Positions 48,034 to 60,039 of a stretch of DNA of 64,000 nt are shown here, in pieces. The notes under the pieces were generated by a model, which was given only the letters and a program-made list of their open reading frames with translations, was not told the DNA's origin and did no database searches. The stretch spans positions 48,723-112,722 of the forward strand of contig JACGCM010001218.1 in assembly GCA_014058105.1 (NCBI GenBank), in the 5' to 3' direction. Each line of letters begins with the position of its first letter. Positions within the stretch are counted from its first letter, which is position 1. The DNA comes from Kingdonia uniflora (Eukaryota > Streptophyta > Magnoliopsida > Ranunculales > Circaeasteraceae). The position numbers and the translations under genes are program-made.

Positions 48034-48747
48034 ACCATAAACTATGTGAAAGGAGTATAAGAAAATATTACTTGTGAGAATCCTGAGTCTAGGTCATGAT
48101 TGGGAACCACACCCCGGTAACCTTTACCAACTGGCAGGGATTGTCGACCGAAAACTCCTTGTCACGGAGGCTTCACTAAGAAATAAAGTACTCAAAAGAA
48201 AAGGCTTTCAAAAGAAAAAGAAAGGTACAATTCTAGGAACACGAATTGACTAAGGCAATTGTTGAACTAACTGTTAAATTTATTCGAAAAAGAACTAGAC
48301 TACCAAAAAACTGAGTAAATTATTCTAGACAACGTATTAGGCGATACAACTATTTTTACTGTGCACTCAAATATAGCTAAAGCAAAATACTTGAATCTAT
48401 TTATAATCTTGAGGTAATACCTCTAGTTTCAGATAACCTTAAATTTTTTTATGGTATACTTGGGAGAATAACAAGTTTATAGATTTCTCCATCGATATAT
48501 TTTTGTCATAACTAAGTAAGGATAAGTTCAAAGGAAATGATTTATGTGTATTCTAAAATTGTTTAAAATATTATTATTGACGTTTGTGGGTATAGTCACT
48601 GTAAACCTTACGAGACGACACTCGTCCACCAAGCAAAACTTGAGGCTTAACGACATGTTGCATATGCTAAATGTAATCGCGCTCCCTGTGAAAGTGGCTA
48701 TTATTTAATTTTACTCAGGACGAGCAAAAGACATGTTTGGGGGTATT
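48034..48747 (+). other. Element C region after pol, right of copy B
   Basis: Begins with the right target duplication accat and continues the noncoding part of element C. No env-like frame. It ends with acatgtttgggggtatt, a purine-rich stretch acting as polypurine tract before the LTR. Confidence 0.6.
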
Positions 48748-50001
48748 TGATGAGCGCGTAATTATGACATTTTTAATATACCCGAACATGTATTTTACTC
48801 GTCCATTATATTTATTTTTGGGCACTTATGTACGTTTGTTTGATTGCAGCTATTGGAGATGGATATTTGAAACTAAGCTCTTAAAGTCAAGTAAAAGTGT
48901 CTCCAGCAGTTCATAGCACAAAAAGTCAAAGGCACAATATATTTGGTCCTAAGACTGAAGAAATATATACACAATATTCTTGGAGAATAAGATCAAAGAA
49001 TATTTTACATCCAAGATCCTTGAAGATATTTCATATTGACGATATATGTAAGAGTTTCCATGAAGATAGATCTTTACATCACTTAAAGGGAATTATATGC
49101 AAGAATCTTAGGAGATTGGTTGTAAAATTAGAAGATATTATTGTGAAAATATTCTTTACAATTAATGTATTGTTTCTAAATTTGGGTTCCTTCTCCTATA
49201 AAAGGAACCATCCCCCCATTGTAATGGGGAATTTCATATTAGAGCAAGTTTAGAATAAATAAAGTCATAAGTTTTATTTAATTGTTTATTCTTCTCTTTT
49301 AGTTTAATTTTTGTTATTGCCTTTTTTAGTTGTTAATGTGATGAAGTTCGAGATGAAAGGCTAATCTCTTAGCTAAGGTTAGGATGAGGCCTCTTCTTGG
49401 ATGAATAATAGTTGATAATAATTAGGTTCTAATTAGTTTTCTCTTAGTACTTTATAATTGATAAGTTAGTACTTCATATCGAAGGCTTGACCACAACTTT
49501 GATTTGGTGTACGATAACTTTGGATACAAATAAGTGCTACTAACCGTAGAGTTGATTTGGAGATCTAAACAAGAGAAAACACTAGAGAACTCACTCAAGC
49601 TTAGCCATGGTTGAGTTGATAATTCTCTAAGATACTCTTCACCATCTCTTAAAAGCATAACCACTAAATGTTTGACTATAGATTTAGTGATTTATTTTAC
49701 AACATCATATGTGTCTTAAAACGAACATATGATGGGTGGAGATATTAGGATCTAGTTATATATCGATTAGTGCTTCGAAAGGTAGAGGCCAAGTCTGAAC
49801 CTTAGCTTTCTCCCTCATTAAGCTTTATAATTAGTTTTTATTTATTCTTCTTAGATTTATCTCGTATATAATCGCTATTTGGCCTAGAAAGTATTTGTTT
49901 TCCCAAACCTCCTTGTGGATTCGATCCTACTCACCCGTGCTACAATTTGACAACCGTACTTTAAGCGAATATTTTGTAGAGGCCCTAAAAACCTTTTATC
50001 A
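48748..50001 (+). repeat. 3' LTR of element C
   Basis: 1254 bp from TGATGAGCGCG to CCTTTTATCA, so the ends form the short inverted TGAT/ATCA. A stretch tcctataaaaggaaccatcc (about 49194) gives a TATA box and a following aataaa near 49256. The length suits Athila LTRs. The next base begins sequence of copy A. Confidence 0.75.
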
Positions 50002-50517
50002 TTGCTTACAGAATACTTTACAGAGAACAATTTTTTAAAGTTTTCTTACAGATCGATCTAGGGGTTACATTACATATCATTTTTTGTTTAAGGGTATATA
50101 CACCTCAAAAATAAAACCCTTTTACAAGAAAAGACAGGAAACTGGCTATAACAGAGCCTGAACCAACCCTTAACATGAAATACCCCTTCAAGAAGAAGAG
50201 CGATGATTAAAAATAAGGTACTTTCACAAAGATGGCAGATGCTACAGTATAGTTACTACTTACACCAAACCCGTATTCAATGTAAAGTTAGATTTTCAAA
50301 GTAGTCATCATTCAAAGAAAAACCTTTACTGGGAAACCTAAACGTTAAGTACATCAATCCTTTCTAACATAATAAATGTTAGATACAGTCTTCCATAAAG
50401 AAATACCAAGTACTAACCAGTCTAATTCTATATCATATCTTTCCAACTTCCAACAAAACTTTCACACAATAATTTTCTCAACTAAAGCTACCTATGTCTT
50501 TAGTTGTGCGGGGCAAT
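50002..50517 (+). other. 3' untranslated remnant of copy A
   Basis: attacattacat and ggctataacagagcctgaac (50071-50175) match copy Z 4720-4800, so copy A resumes here after element C. Unlike Z and B, no s2-like antisense ORF follows. It ends in gcggggcaat, a weak polypurine tract. Confidence 0.65.
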
Positions 50518-51066
50518 TGCAGGGACTTATCCCCCGACCTAGTCCAAACTCAAACTAGCTCAATATTAGACTCACACATTATACACGTGACATGTACAAT
50601 CAACATTGACATCTAGACCACGAACTGATAACAAACATGGATCGAGCACTAGAGCAAAATATGAGCAAGTCAAAGACACTTATCTCCCACAAACTAATAG
50701 TTACACATTCAATTACCACTTACCTCATTATTAGGAGAACATGCTTCTATACAATAACAAACTGCAGGTAAGGTCTATATAAAGGAAAATTTCTAGAGGA
50801 GATTAGATTTTCTATATTCTAAAACCACAAAAATTCTTTTCTTTCAAGATCAAGTATTTCTAGCTTAAGAAATTACTTGTAATAAGATATCAGCCTCAAG
50901 TAATAGAAGTTATAGTTACTAAATCCTCAACTCGAGGTCGTGGTTTTACCTATTCAAAGGTTTTCCTTGATAAATCACTTGTGTCATTTCTTGTATTATA
51001 CTAATTCTTGTCACAGGTATATTTGGTGTAAGATCTAATTTCGAGCTACAGAATTGGGCCATTACA
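50518..51066 (+). repeat. 3' LTR of copy A
   Basis: 549 bp from TGCAGGGACTTATCCC to GGGCCATTACA; the CA end is intact here. It is followed by gtcta, matching the 5' flank gtcga of the 5' LTR at 4 of 5 positions. Confidence 0.82.
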
Positions 51067-51540
51067 GTCTAAGAATTAAGTTCTAAGCTGCTAAGAGGAC
51101 CCCAGGGTCACAAAGGTAAATGAGGACTAATTAAATTGTGCCATGCATTAATGTGATTGACTAGCTCAACCACACAAGGAAAATACCACCCCACTCTCTT
51201 CTCACCCAAAATAAAATTATGTAAAATCTATGGTGTTATCCCTCCAAATTCTTTCATCCCTACTTGAGATATTTTTCACCTCTAATTTTTGTTTCATTTG
51301 TTCCTCTACCTATCATAAGTCCTACATCTTATTACTCTTTATAAAAGTGGATAGGGTGAGCCAGTAGTGCCCACTTACATAAACGGGGAGGTAAATTATG
51401 AACTCTTTTTTGAAGGAAGCTGGGGTTAAGGTAGACCTCCGCCAGCATTATATTCAAAATAACAACTATTTAAATCTACAACTTGTAATTAGAATAAGTT
51501 GTACGCAAGTTAAGAAGAGGTTGAAGGAATGTACAGGGAA
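51067..51540. other. Unassigned flank right of copy A
   Basis: Target DNA or the 3' untranslated part of the LINE; no poly(A)-derived run marks a clean border. A plus-strand frame at 51398-51583 is not supported by any domain. Confidence 0.4.
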
Positions 51541-54192
51541 GAAATCATACTCTTATATGATGTCCATGGATGATGTAATATAATCTTCTGGTTTGTTACC
51601 TTCTCCCACCTTCGACATTATAAGGGAGTTGTCCAAATTATTTATGATTCTATGAGCATCTCTCAAATTTGCAAGGCATGACCATGGAGGGCTGCATTCT
51701 TTCTGAAGGACTTTAACAACTTAAGTTGAGTCAGTGATGGTACACAGGCTAGGAAATCCTAGTTTTGTGTTATTCTTAATCCTTCACACATGGCTTTCAT
51801 CTCAATAACTCTGATGCCCCTTTCTTCTCTAAAGTACTTTTTAAATGTTAAGATAGGCAGACCATTGGGTAATTTAAAAAAATCACCATACAATTTTTTG
51901 TCAGGAGTTATGCATCATGAAATTCAGAATTATAGCATGCTCAAAATCTTGCTTCCATTTCACCCTTTTAATAACTCTAGGCTGTTGATGATAGGATTAA
52001 GCCCCTGTCTTTGATATAAATGTGAGAATTAAGGCTAAACTTGAATTTATGACTAGAAGCTCTACACTAATATGAGGCTTCAAAGATATCTTTCTAAAGA
52101 TATATCAACAATATTTGATTTATTCTTGAATTGTCTTACATTTCTATTATGCCACGCATGATAAACAATTGTTAAAAAGGCTATTTTGATAATCTTACCT
52201 CTTGTAGGGTCAACTGTAGCTTCTCTAATAAGGTAATTTTGACTTGAGTCCTAATATTTATATGGATATTAGACTTAAGTCCCGATGTTTATCAAAAAAA
52301 TAATGTTAGTCCAAGTTTTACAGTTTGACCTAAGTCAGCTGCAATTGACCTTGGTCAAATCTGGTTGTTATTTCACAAAGACTAAAATACCCTTCTGTTC
52401 AACATGTGTAAATCATGTGAGCTACTATTATTTTAACTTAAAAAAATTAAAATGTGTTGTGGATCGTTCGATTGCTACACGATAAGTATCTCGAGGCTTT
52501 AGTTTTTATTTGAATTTGTTTCTTTTTTTAAAATTTAAATTCAAAAGGGCAAAATTGTCTTTAATATTTGTCAATTTGAGTCAACTGAGTCAAACTGCAA
52601 TCAATTGCAGTTGACCCAGGTCAAACTACAAAACCAAGGCTAACATTACTTTTTTGGCAAACTTTGGCACTTAAGTCTAATATCCATATAAACATCAGGA
52701 CTTAAGTAAAAAAAAACCTTTTTCTTAAAATCCATTGAGTTTTTGCATCCCATCCAGTAACAGCTCTAAAGTACCCCATGCTAGTAATGATGCTGGACCA
52801 TATGAGATTTGTGAATGTACAGTTGAAATAAAGATGGCCTCTATTCTCCTCTTCAGATTCACAAATAAGCTGTATGATCTCTTTAGCTTGCCAATTTTTA
52901 CCAAAAAATCCCTTGCTTTGAGCCTATTCTTCATGGCCAACCAAGCAATGAATGCATGTTTTGGCACACAGTCCTTATCCCAAACAAGTATATGCCACTT
53001 AACTTTATCCTTCTCCTTACAACTTGCCAAGTACATTTGGCTGTGAATACTCCATTAGTTATGAGCTTTCAATACAGTATGTCTTCTTCATTAGTAATTG
53101 GTTTGTATATCTTGGATATGTCCTGCCAAACACTTCTCATATTACTTGATATGTGCCTAGTAGTGCGGATACTACAATCTCTCTTTTGAATGATATCAAT
53201 GACAGTTGATTTCCTAGGGATATTAGAAAGAATCATATTGATTTTTCCATATCTGTTTAACAAAATGCCCCCTTCTAGCCAAGAATCATTCCAAAAGCTA
53301 GTTTTGTCCCCTTTTCCTATAATGGAAATACAAGAAGCCAATACAATATCTCTCTCCTTCATCATATATAGATCCCTACCCCAAGAGCAGTCATGAGGAA
53401 TAGGAACTGACCAAAATGTTTCATCTTTGAGGTATTTTTGTTTGATCCACTGAGTCCATAGTGTGTCTTTTCCTGAATTAAAGTTCCATATAGCTCTTAA
53501 GATGAGCACATCATTGAACTCTTTAAGTCTCTTGATCCCCAAACCCCCTTCACTCTTAGGTACACCAGAGTCTTCCCATGCAACACTGGATATAGCTTTT
53601 AGCTTGATCCACTCTATTCCATGCGAATTCCCTAAAGATTCATTCAATTCATATAAGAACACTCTTAGGGAATCCAGAGCATGCAGCCCAATGCATTGTG
53701 TAACTTTGCAAAATAGTTTTTATAAGTTCTAACCTCCCACCATATGATAGATAACTATTTTTCCAGTTCAAAATTTTCCTTGAGATTTTCATAACTAGAG
53801 GATCACAGTCTTTTTCTGACAGCTTTGTTGCTTGTAATGGAAAACCAAGATATTTTACTAGAAGGTCTCCCATTTCAAACTGAAGAATGTCACATACAGA
53901 ACCTCTGGTATCATCATTAATTGAATTTGAGAAGAAAAGAATACTCTTTGTAGGGTTAGTTCTTAAACCAGAGATAGATTCAAAGTTATCCAGAATTTCT
54001 TTAACTTTGGTGGCTGAATTTGAAGTGGCTTTTAGACAAAGTATAACATCATATGCAAAGAGTAGGTGCGAGATACAAGTTAATATACATCTTGGTAACA
54101 CAACTATCTTTCTTTCTCTAGTAGTTTGGTTTAGTATCTCTGTGAAGGGGTACATGGCAATAGCAAAGAAATAAGGGGATAAAGGATCCTGA
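51540..54192 (-). mobile_element. 5'-truncated L1-type LINE fragment, split by a MITE
   Basis: Minus strand, in order: end of reverse transcriptase (SPYFFAIAMYPFTEILNQ, FAYDVILCLKATSN with FAYDV for the usual FADD, then VKYLGFPLQATKL and SYGGRLELIKTILQ). Next is the linker WIKLKAISSVAWEDSGVPKS with EGGLGIKRLKEFNDVL. The zinc-binding RVT segment HILVWDKDCVPKHAFIAWLA follows. Last is an RNase H part near 51560-51850 (VIEMKAMCEG-like, PWSCLANLRDAHRIINNL). Stops are present. The upstream part of RT is absent, the usual 5' truncation, although a break by the neighbouring 54193 insert is possible. Confidence 0.8.
52230..52720. mobile_element. Fold-back MITE inside the LINE
   Basis: 491 bp with inverted arms of about 125 bp: left (52230-52355) has gacttgagtcc, ggatattagacttaagt and gtttgacctaagtcagctgc. 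The right arm repeats these in reverse complement (ggacttaagt, acttaagtctaatatcc, gcagttgacccaggtcaaac). It lies between the zinc-binding segment and RNase H of the LINE. Flanks ttctctaat and ttcttaaaa may be a degenerate 9-bp duplication, which would suggest a Mutator-type MITE. Confidence 0.72.
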
Positions 54193-55652
54193 TAAGTGCT
54201 AAAATCTTATAACCTAAAATAAGTCAATTTGACCGTCTAAAGTTGCTAATAAGTGTGACTAATGACTATGTTATCTATTTTCAGGATTCTATACCCTCCT
54301 AAGAGAACTTGGTGCAAAAAAAAAGTTAAAAGCCTTAAACAGCCTTCTATTTGCATTCCTTATTCCAGAGACAATTTGAGAAGCCAAAGCACTGTAGATC
54401 CAGCCCGAAGCTACACTAAATATTAGAGATAAGTTCTAAAATAGTTCAGATAGTTTTACAGTTTCCAAGGAGTGACCAAAATATATTATGCATGTTCCAA
54501 GATGACAGGATCAGATTTAAAGCAATTCCAACATCTAAAAGAGACTTAAATGAAGTCAGAAGAATATTGAAGACTAGAGGCTCCCACAAACCCATGATCG
54601 CAGGTTAGCAGGCCTTGGAGGACCGGCAGTCATAGGCTTTCTGGGTTTCTTTGTCCCTAACCTTTGACATAATGACAAGTATATCCTTTATACACCTGAA
54701 GAGGATAAAAAAGATGAAAAATTCAACTTTGTTTAGTCCCATATTACTTATGTAATTAAAGGGCATTATTTTTTTCAGCTATAAAAGAAATTTCCCCTCA
54801 ATTGTAATCTTCATCTTTCAGAGAAATAAAATTCAAGAGATAGCTCTTTACTTAAGAGTTAAGTATTTTAGTTTAGACTTGCTTAGGTACAAACCCAGGA
54901 ATGGCCGGCTAAACTCCTTAGTTATGACTAGGGAGGAAGCTAGCCTACCTGAGTAGCCATTAACTGAGTCTAGTTGATGGGTCACCTTCGGGTCTCTCCC
55001 AAAATAGTATGAGGGAGGATCTAAGAGGGTTAGTGTTCTTAATTAAGTTTAATCCCTATTCCTTATGTCCTTCCTTAAAGACCCTAGAGGCATATACAGG
55101 GTACGCCTTTCTATTAAAGGATACACCGGGAGATCTAGAAAGTCTTCTTCCTAAGAGGTCTGGGGGAGGGACTATGAGGATTAACGCTCCAAAGTGAAAC
55201 TAATCATTATTCATGACCCCCCCTAAGGATTAATAAGGGATATTAGTACGCCTCACAAAGAGGGTACATTGGACCGACCTCTTCTGAGGTAGAGACTAGG
55301 GATGGTGGTGCTATCTGCAGGCCACCATGCCCTATCCCACTCAATAACCGGTAGTAGTGTAAACCTTATTCGGATTACATTCGATCGATGACTGAGATGG
55401 GTTGTAAGAGGGACCGCAAGTCTTAAAAGTAGCAAGACTCTAGCAACACCCACTTGGGCATAACAAGGTTCTAAAGCCTAATAAGCTTAGGACTGAGTTA
55501 TCCCTTTCTCTCTAGACCGACTACTAGAAGTGAGGCCTTGCCTCTGAAAAGGAAGATCCGGACCCGGCCTTAAATAAGGAGGGTCCCAACTCAAGATAGT
55601 CGCGAATAGTGACCCCTTAGAAGGGTACTCAAAGGGAGTTAGGGAAGGCAAA
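54193..55652 (+). repeat. Unassigned LTR-like sequence left of copy E
   Basis: Starts abruptly with tgataagtgctaaaatc at the LINE break. It has a TATA-like ctataaaaga (about 54780), aataaa near 54824, and ggccggctaaactccttagt, a phrase common in plant LTRs. The later part (55000-55640) is more GC-rich with no domain. It ends with aaagggagttagggaaggcaaa (55631-55652), which looks like a Tat polypurine tract. It may be a solo LTR plus the 3' end of another Tat element. Confidence 0.38.
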
Positions 55653-56145
55653 TGTAGTATCATATTCTCCAGATTCGACAAGAATAAGTTTGCATTCTAT
55701 AGTCGAAGACAGCTCAACACTCTGTAGTCAAAGACAGCTCAACATTTTAGATGATTCTGTAAGACCACGACTTACCAAAAATAGTTATTGAAGCCCAGTC
55801 AAGAAGGAACTGTTAGAGATCCGCAAAGTTCGCCCACTACCCCCGGAATAGGAGACTCTTTCTTTCTGTTTGTAAACTGCTTGTATATACTATAAATACA
55901 GGTAGAAAATAGGTTCTAAAGGACCGCAAGTCTTACATTTCTCAATCCTAAACACTAGCAGCACACTAAAAACTTATAATAACTAACATCTATAAGATTT
56001 TACATCAAATCCTTCTCGAGGTCGTGGTTTTTCTCAGTTTTTACTGAGTTTTCCACGTAAAATCTTGGTTGTTTAGCTCTTTATTACATAATCCTTACGA
56101 ACAAGTATTGGCAAAGGTTTTCCACCCGGAAAACACGGCATTACA
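55653..56145 (+). repeat. 5' LTR of copy E
   Basis: 493 bp from TGTAGTATCATATTCTCC to CACGGCATTACA, TATA box tataaata at 55891-55898, and a U5 block ctcgaggtcgtggtttttct shared with copies A and Z. An internal direct repeat gtcgaagacagctcaaca/gtcaaagacagctcaaca lies at about 55700-55745. It is preceded by a polypurine-like tract, unexpected for a 5' LTR. Confidence 0.82.
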
Positions 56146-56147
56146 AT

Positions 56148-56164
56148 TGGTGCCGTCTGTGGGA
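56148..56164 (+). other. Primer-binding site of copy E
   Basis: tggtgccgtctgtggga, two bases after the LTR; one C-to-T change from the copy B form. Confidence 0.8.
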
Positions 56165-56207
56165 AGTCCATACTTTTTTTTACCACATCTAATCTAAACA
56201 CCATCCG

Positions 56208-57832
56208 ATGACAAACATTAACTTGAGAACTCATTCTAGTACCGTAAGAGATCAGGACATTCCAGAAGTTCTTGATTTGTACGGTGCAGTCTTTGAACTT
56301 CAAAAACAAATGGCAGCAGAAAAAACTCAGAAACGGGATGATCTGCGCATCCACGCTCAAGCGTTACAGACAGAAAGAGATAAACAGAGAAAAGCCCTGG
56401 ATCAGCAAAGTCAAACATATAAAAAAGAGATGGAAAGATTATGAAGAACACAAGATCGAATCACAGCTCGCCAAGGGTCACCGCCACTGGCCTGAAGTGA
56501 ACATCACTCAAGAGCAGTTCAACGCAATGATCAGCCGAGAGAAGATGACCAACGAATGTCTCAATCCAGATCTGGAAATCCAAATAGAGCCTCTCAACAT
56601 TTTGGTTTAACTTCTTCAGCCTCGACAACCCAAGGAACTTGACGTATACGTCATCAAACCCCTCTGCCAGAAAGGAGGCCCACCAGATATCGATTGGGAC
56701 CAGGGGACAGGGCGATTTTGTTCCTTAGATTGCAGACTTACCTCTTCCCCCACAACAGCTCGTCACTTTAGATGACCTTAACAATAGAATTCAAGCCATC
56801 AACTCTGACATCCTAGGTTGACAATCTACGCTTGATAGGATTGAATCAAACCCCATCTTCCCATACCTCAAAAATATGCCCATTCCAGAAAATTTCCATA
56901 TGCCCAAATTCATCTAGTATGCAGGCCTCACTGATCTGTTTACGCATGTTCGACATTTCAAGGCCGCAATTAGGTTATGCTCCCAACTCGATCATATGTT
57001 GTGTCATCTATTCAACATGAGTCTAAAGGAGGAACCACTCCGATGGTTCCATACTATCCAAGAATCCTCCATCACTACCTTCAGCCAATTGCAAAATCTT
57101 ATCGAATCGAACTACGCTCATACTAGGGAGCGTGAAATTACCATGGACTCTTTGTTTTACTTCGCGCAAGGTGCAAAAGAAAGCTTGGCAAATTTTTATA
57201 AACGTTTCCTACAAGAAACACAGAAGATTGAAAATTCAGATGCCAAAATCGTGGTTCCAGCATTCACCTCCGCCTTGCACATCGACTCAAAAGTTTGCGA
57301 AGAACTTACTCTACACAAACCGCGTACGGTCACCGAAATGATTGACGTGGTTAATAATTACATCGAGCTGGAACGATGGAAAAAAGATAAGATGAAAAGC
57401 TCCTCTATCATACATTCTCGAGAAGCATCTTCGACCCATCCCAAAAAGCACTCAATACTTCAGCACAAGCCTCGCGACAAAAATACTGATAACATTAGAA
57501 GAAAGGAGGGCAAGCCCAGCAGACCTGTCCTAATTCTACCACCAATGGCAACAACCCTCTCCGCTATTTTACCGACGATAAAGAGAGACGAGTGTTATCG
57601 CGCGCTACAAACTATTGCAGATCTTCCAAACAAACCCTTATGTCAGTATCATAATGTGCATAGTCATGAAACTGATAGCTGTTACTCCCTCATACGTATT
57701 TTTCATCATATCCTATTAGCTGGAAGACTCCACAATTATGTCACCGACATTAAGAAATTTCTCGACGAGCAAGCAAAAAACATGGAAGTCGAACAAAATA
57801 TATCCAGTACCAAGCTCGCCATTTGTATATGA
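56208..57832 (+). pseudogene. gag of copy E
   Basis: ATG 56208 (MTNINLRTHSSTVRDQD) begins a charged coiled N-terminus (78 codons, then a stop). The core is open at 56996-57832: EEPLRWFHTIQESSITTF, MDSLFYFAQGAKESLANFYK, LTLHKPRTVTEMIDVVNNYI. Near the end is the knuckle CQYHNVHSHETDSC (CX2HX4HX4C). The longest surviving gag in the window (278 codons). Confidence 0.85.
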
Positions 57833-57909
57833 TCGAGATTGAAAAAGGGAAGAAAAGAAAATAAGGAGATCATATTACATCTTGCTACAAAATAACTTCC
57901 ACGGAAAAA

Positions 57910-58446
57910 TTGGCAAAACTCCTTCCAAGTACCAGCAAATCCAAACGTCCTTACCAGATAACGTTCGAGGACTGCGACACCAGTCATGTACAATACCCTC
58001 GTGATGGCCCTCTTGTTATTATACTAAAAGTTGGACAGGATTATTTGCATACACTTCTCATCGATACTGGAAGTACCACAGATGCCTTATTCTGCTGGGA
58101 GATCGAAGTCCTGGGCCTTGCTGATTTCGTAAAAGCTTTGACAACTACAATCACAAGCTTCAATGGTTTAAAAGAATCAGCCACAAGAGAAATCACCCTG
58201 CCAGTTCAAGCAGGTTCAAAAACCATATTTGTCAAATTTCTTGTCATTAATACAGAGTCTAAATATTTGGGCATCTTGGGACGTAGTTGGTTATATTCTA
58301 TCAGAGCAGTACCCTCAGCTTATCATTTAGTACTGCGCATTCCTACGGATCATGGCATCTATGAAATCAAGGGTAGCCAAACAGTCACCCGAATGTGCAA
58401 AAATACCACAATTAATCCTCATGCAGCTAAACTTCTCAAGGCATAA
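57910..58446 (+). pseudogene. Protease of copy E
   Basis: Open for 178 codons: ITFEDCDTSHVQYPRDGPL, LLIDTGSTTDALF (active-site DTGS, 58061-58099), SFNGLKESATREITLPVQAG, FLVINTESKYLGILGRSWLY and AVPSAYHLVLRIPTDHG. Complete by comparison with B and A. It would process the gag-pol polyprotein. It is separated from gag by stops, so the element is listed as broken although this domain itself is open. Confidence 0.85.
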
Positions 58447-58609
58447 CAACTACAACATGAATAGCCACCCGCCTTTGAGCAGCATGACACTGAAATGATC
58501 AAAACTGTTGAACTCGATGGCCGAGAACGCGTAACTTTCATTAGATCCAAGCTGTCAATCGACGAAAAAGAGGTCATGATACAGCTACTTAAGAAAAACA
58601 TCGATGTCT

Positions 58610-60000
58610 TCACCTAGACTTTCCAAAAAAATGCTAGGAATCGATCCTTCAATTGCTTGCCACCGCCTCAACCTCCTTCCAGATAGAAAAATAATCAGCC
58701 AAAAATGATAGAATCTAGCTCCCTGACTTCGCGATGCAGTGAACGAAGAAATTGATAAAATCCTTCACGTAGGATTTATTTGGGAAGCTAAATATTCAAA
58801 GTGGGTTTCTAATATCGTCGTTGTGCCAAAGAAAAATGGAAAAATTTGAGTTTGTGTCAACTTTACAGAACCCAACAAATTCACACCCAAAGATAGTTTT
58901 CCGTTACCACTAATTCCACAAATTCTCGACTCAGTCGCAGGACACGAACTTCTTTCTATGATGTGTACAGCCTCAGGATACAACCAAGTTATACTTCCCG
59001 AAGAAGATCAAGAAAAAACAACCTTCATAACTGAAAGAGGACTTTACTGTTACACAATAATGCCTTTTGGGTTAAAAAATGCCAGAGCTACTTACCAACG
59101 ATTGGTCACCCAAATGTTCAAAGATCAGCTCGACGAAATCATGAAAGTATATATCGATGATATGATCTACAAAAGCCTGAAAAGAAAAGATCATCTCAAA
59201 AACCTCAAATCTATCTTCGATATCCTTCTCAAGTACAAGACGAAACTCAACCCAGAAAAATGTCAATTCGGTGCCACATCTGGAAAATTCCTGGGCCATC
59301 CAGTCGGCAAAAGAGGAATCAAAATTGATCCCGCTCAAATCAAGGCACTCAGGGCATTGCCCTCTAAACAAAAAAAGATGTTCAAAAATTTGATGGCAAA
59401 ATTCACCGCTCTTCACAGATTCATCTCAAAGTCATTTGATCGATGCAAACTTCTTTACCTTCTTCTTCGTGGTAACCTCACTCCTCTTTCGAACAAATAA
59501 CAAAACAAAGTTATTTGGACTCCTGACTGTGTGATGGCATTCCATGATCTTAAACGATACTTGGGGCGTCCTCCTATAATGAGTACTCCAATTGATGGCA
59601 AAACACTCACCATGCACTTATCCACCATCGATGACTCCATCAGCTCTATCCTTATTCGAGAAGATGCAGGGATCGAGAAACCTATTTACTTTATCAATAA
59701 AGCTCTTATGCCTGCTGAAAAGCGATATACTACCACAGAGAAGCAATTGCTCGCCTTGGTTTGTAGCTCTCAAAAACTCTGTCCATACTTCCAAGCTCAC
59801 CCCATCAAAGTCATTACAAAATACCCCCTCAAACTTGTGCTCTCCAAAAAGGAAAAATCTCGACGAGTTCAACAATGGTCTATTTTCCTTGGGGAATATG
59901 ATATTTCTTTTGAACCTTAAATATCCATCAAAGGACAAGCAATGGCCAACTTTTTGGCAGATTTTCCTTTCGAAGACCCTGATTGGGAAAAACTCGAAGA
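58610..60000 (+). pseudogene. Reverse transcriptase and RNase H of copy E
   Basis: RT: VVPKKNGKI, DSFPLPLIPQILDSVAGHEL, ASGYNQVILPEEDQEKTTF, IMPFGLKNARATYQRLV, KVYIDDMIYKSLKRKDHL (YIDD), LNPEKCQFGATSGKFLGH. RNase H is open at 59531-59920: STPIDGKTLTMHL, INKALMPAEKRYTTTEKQLL, SKKEKSRRVQQWSIFLGEYD. Stops near 58616 and 59499 interrupt. Confidence 0.85.
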
Positions 60001-60039
60001 AATCTTCACCGACGACTCAATTGCAGAACCAGACGCATG

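Larger units (their letters stand above)
28338..50001 (+). mobile_element. Athila-lineage Ty3/gypsy element C, split by copy B
   Basis: Gag, protease, RT-RNase H and integrase of Athila type (28458-34025) are followed by a long noncoding part. Copy B is inserted in it, with accat on both sides. The element resumes at 48039 and ends in a 3' LTR at 48748-50001. The 5' LTR is missing; the left border near 28338-28457 is uncertain. After the 3' LTR the sequence returns to copy A, so C sits inside A. Confidence 0.75.
7875..51066 (+). mobile_element. Tat-lineage Ty3/gypsy element with nested insertions (copy A)
   Basis: Outer LTRs 7875-8438 and 50518-51066 belong to one family and are flanked by gtcga (7870-7874) and gtcta (51067-51071), a 5-bp duplication with one mismatch. 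Between them are decayed gag, protease, reverse transcriptase, two RNases H and integrase, then the tandem array and antisense genes, and a 3' untranslated remnant at 50002-50517. Four foreign blocks interrupt it: a solo LTR, a copia element, the truncated element D, and element C, which contains B. Roughly the segment equivalent to Z 400-4690 is missing, so a deletion accompanied the D/C complex. Confidence 0.75.

Noticed and set aside
34026..48747. An env-like gene downstream of element C pol
   Set aside because: Athila elements can have one, but no frame with signal or membrane segments is visible on either side of copy B.
50376..50558. A plus-strand frame before the 3' LTR of copy A as a protein gene
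   Set aside because: It runs into the LTR, has no domain and is AT-rich; sequence around it matches untranslated parts of copy Z.
55009..55681. Short frames left of copy E
   Set aside because: Low-complexity products without motif, in a region that looks like LTR or noncoding sequence.
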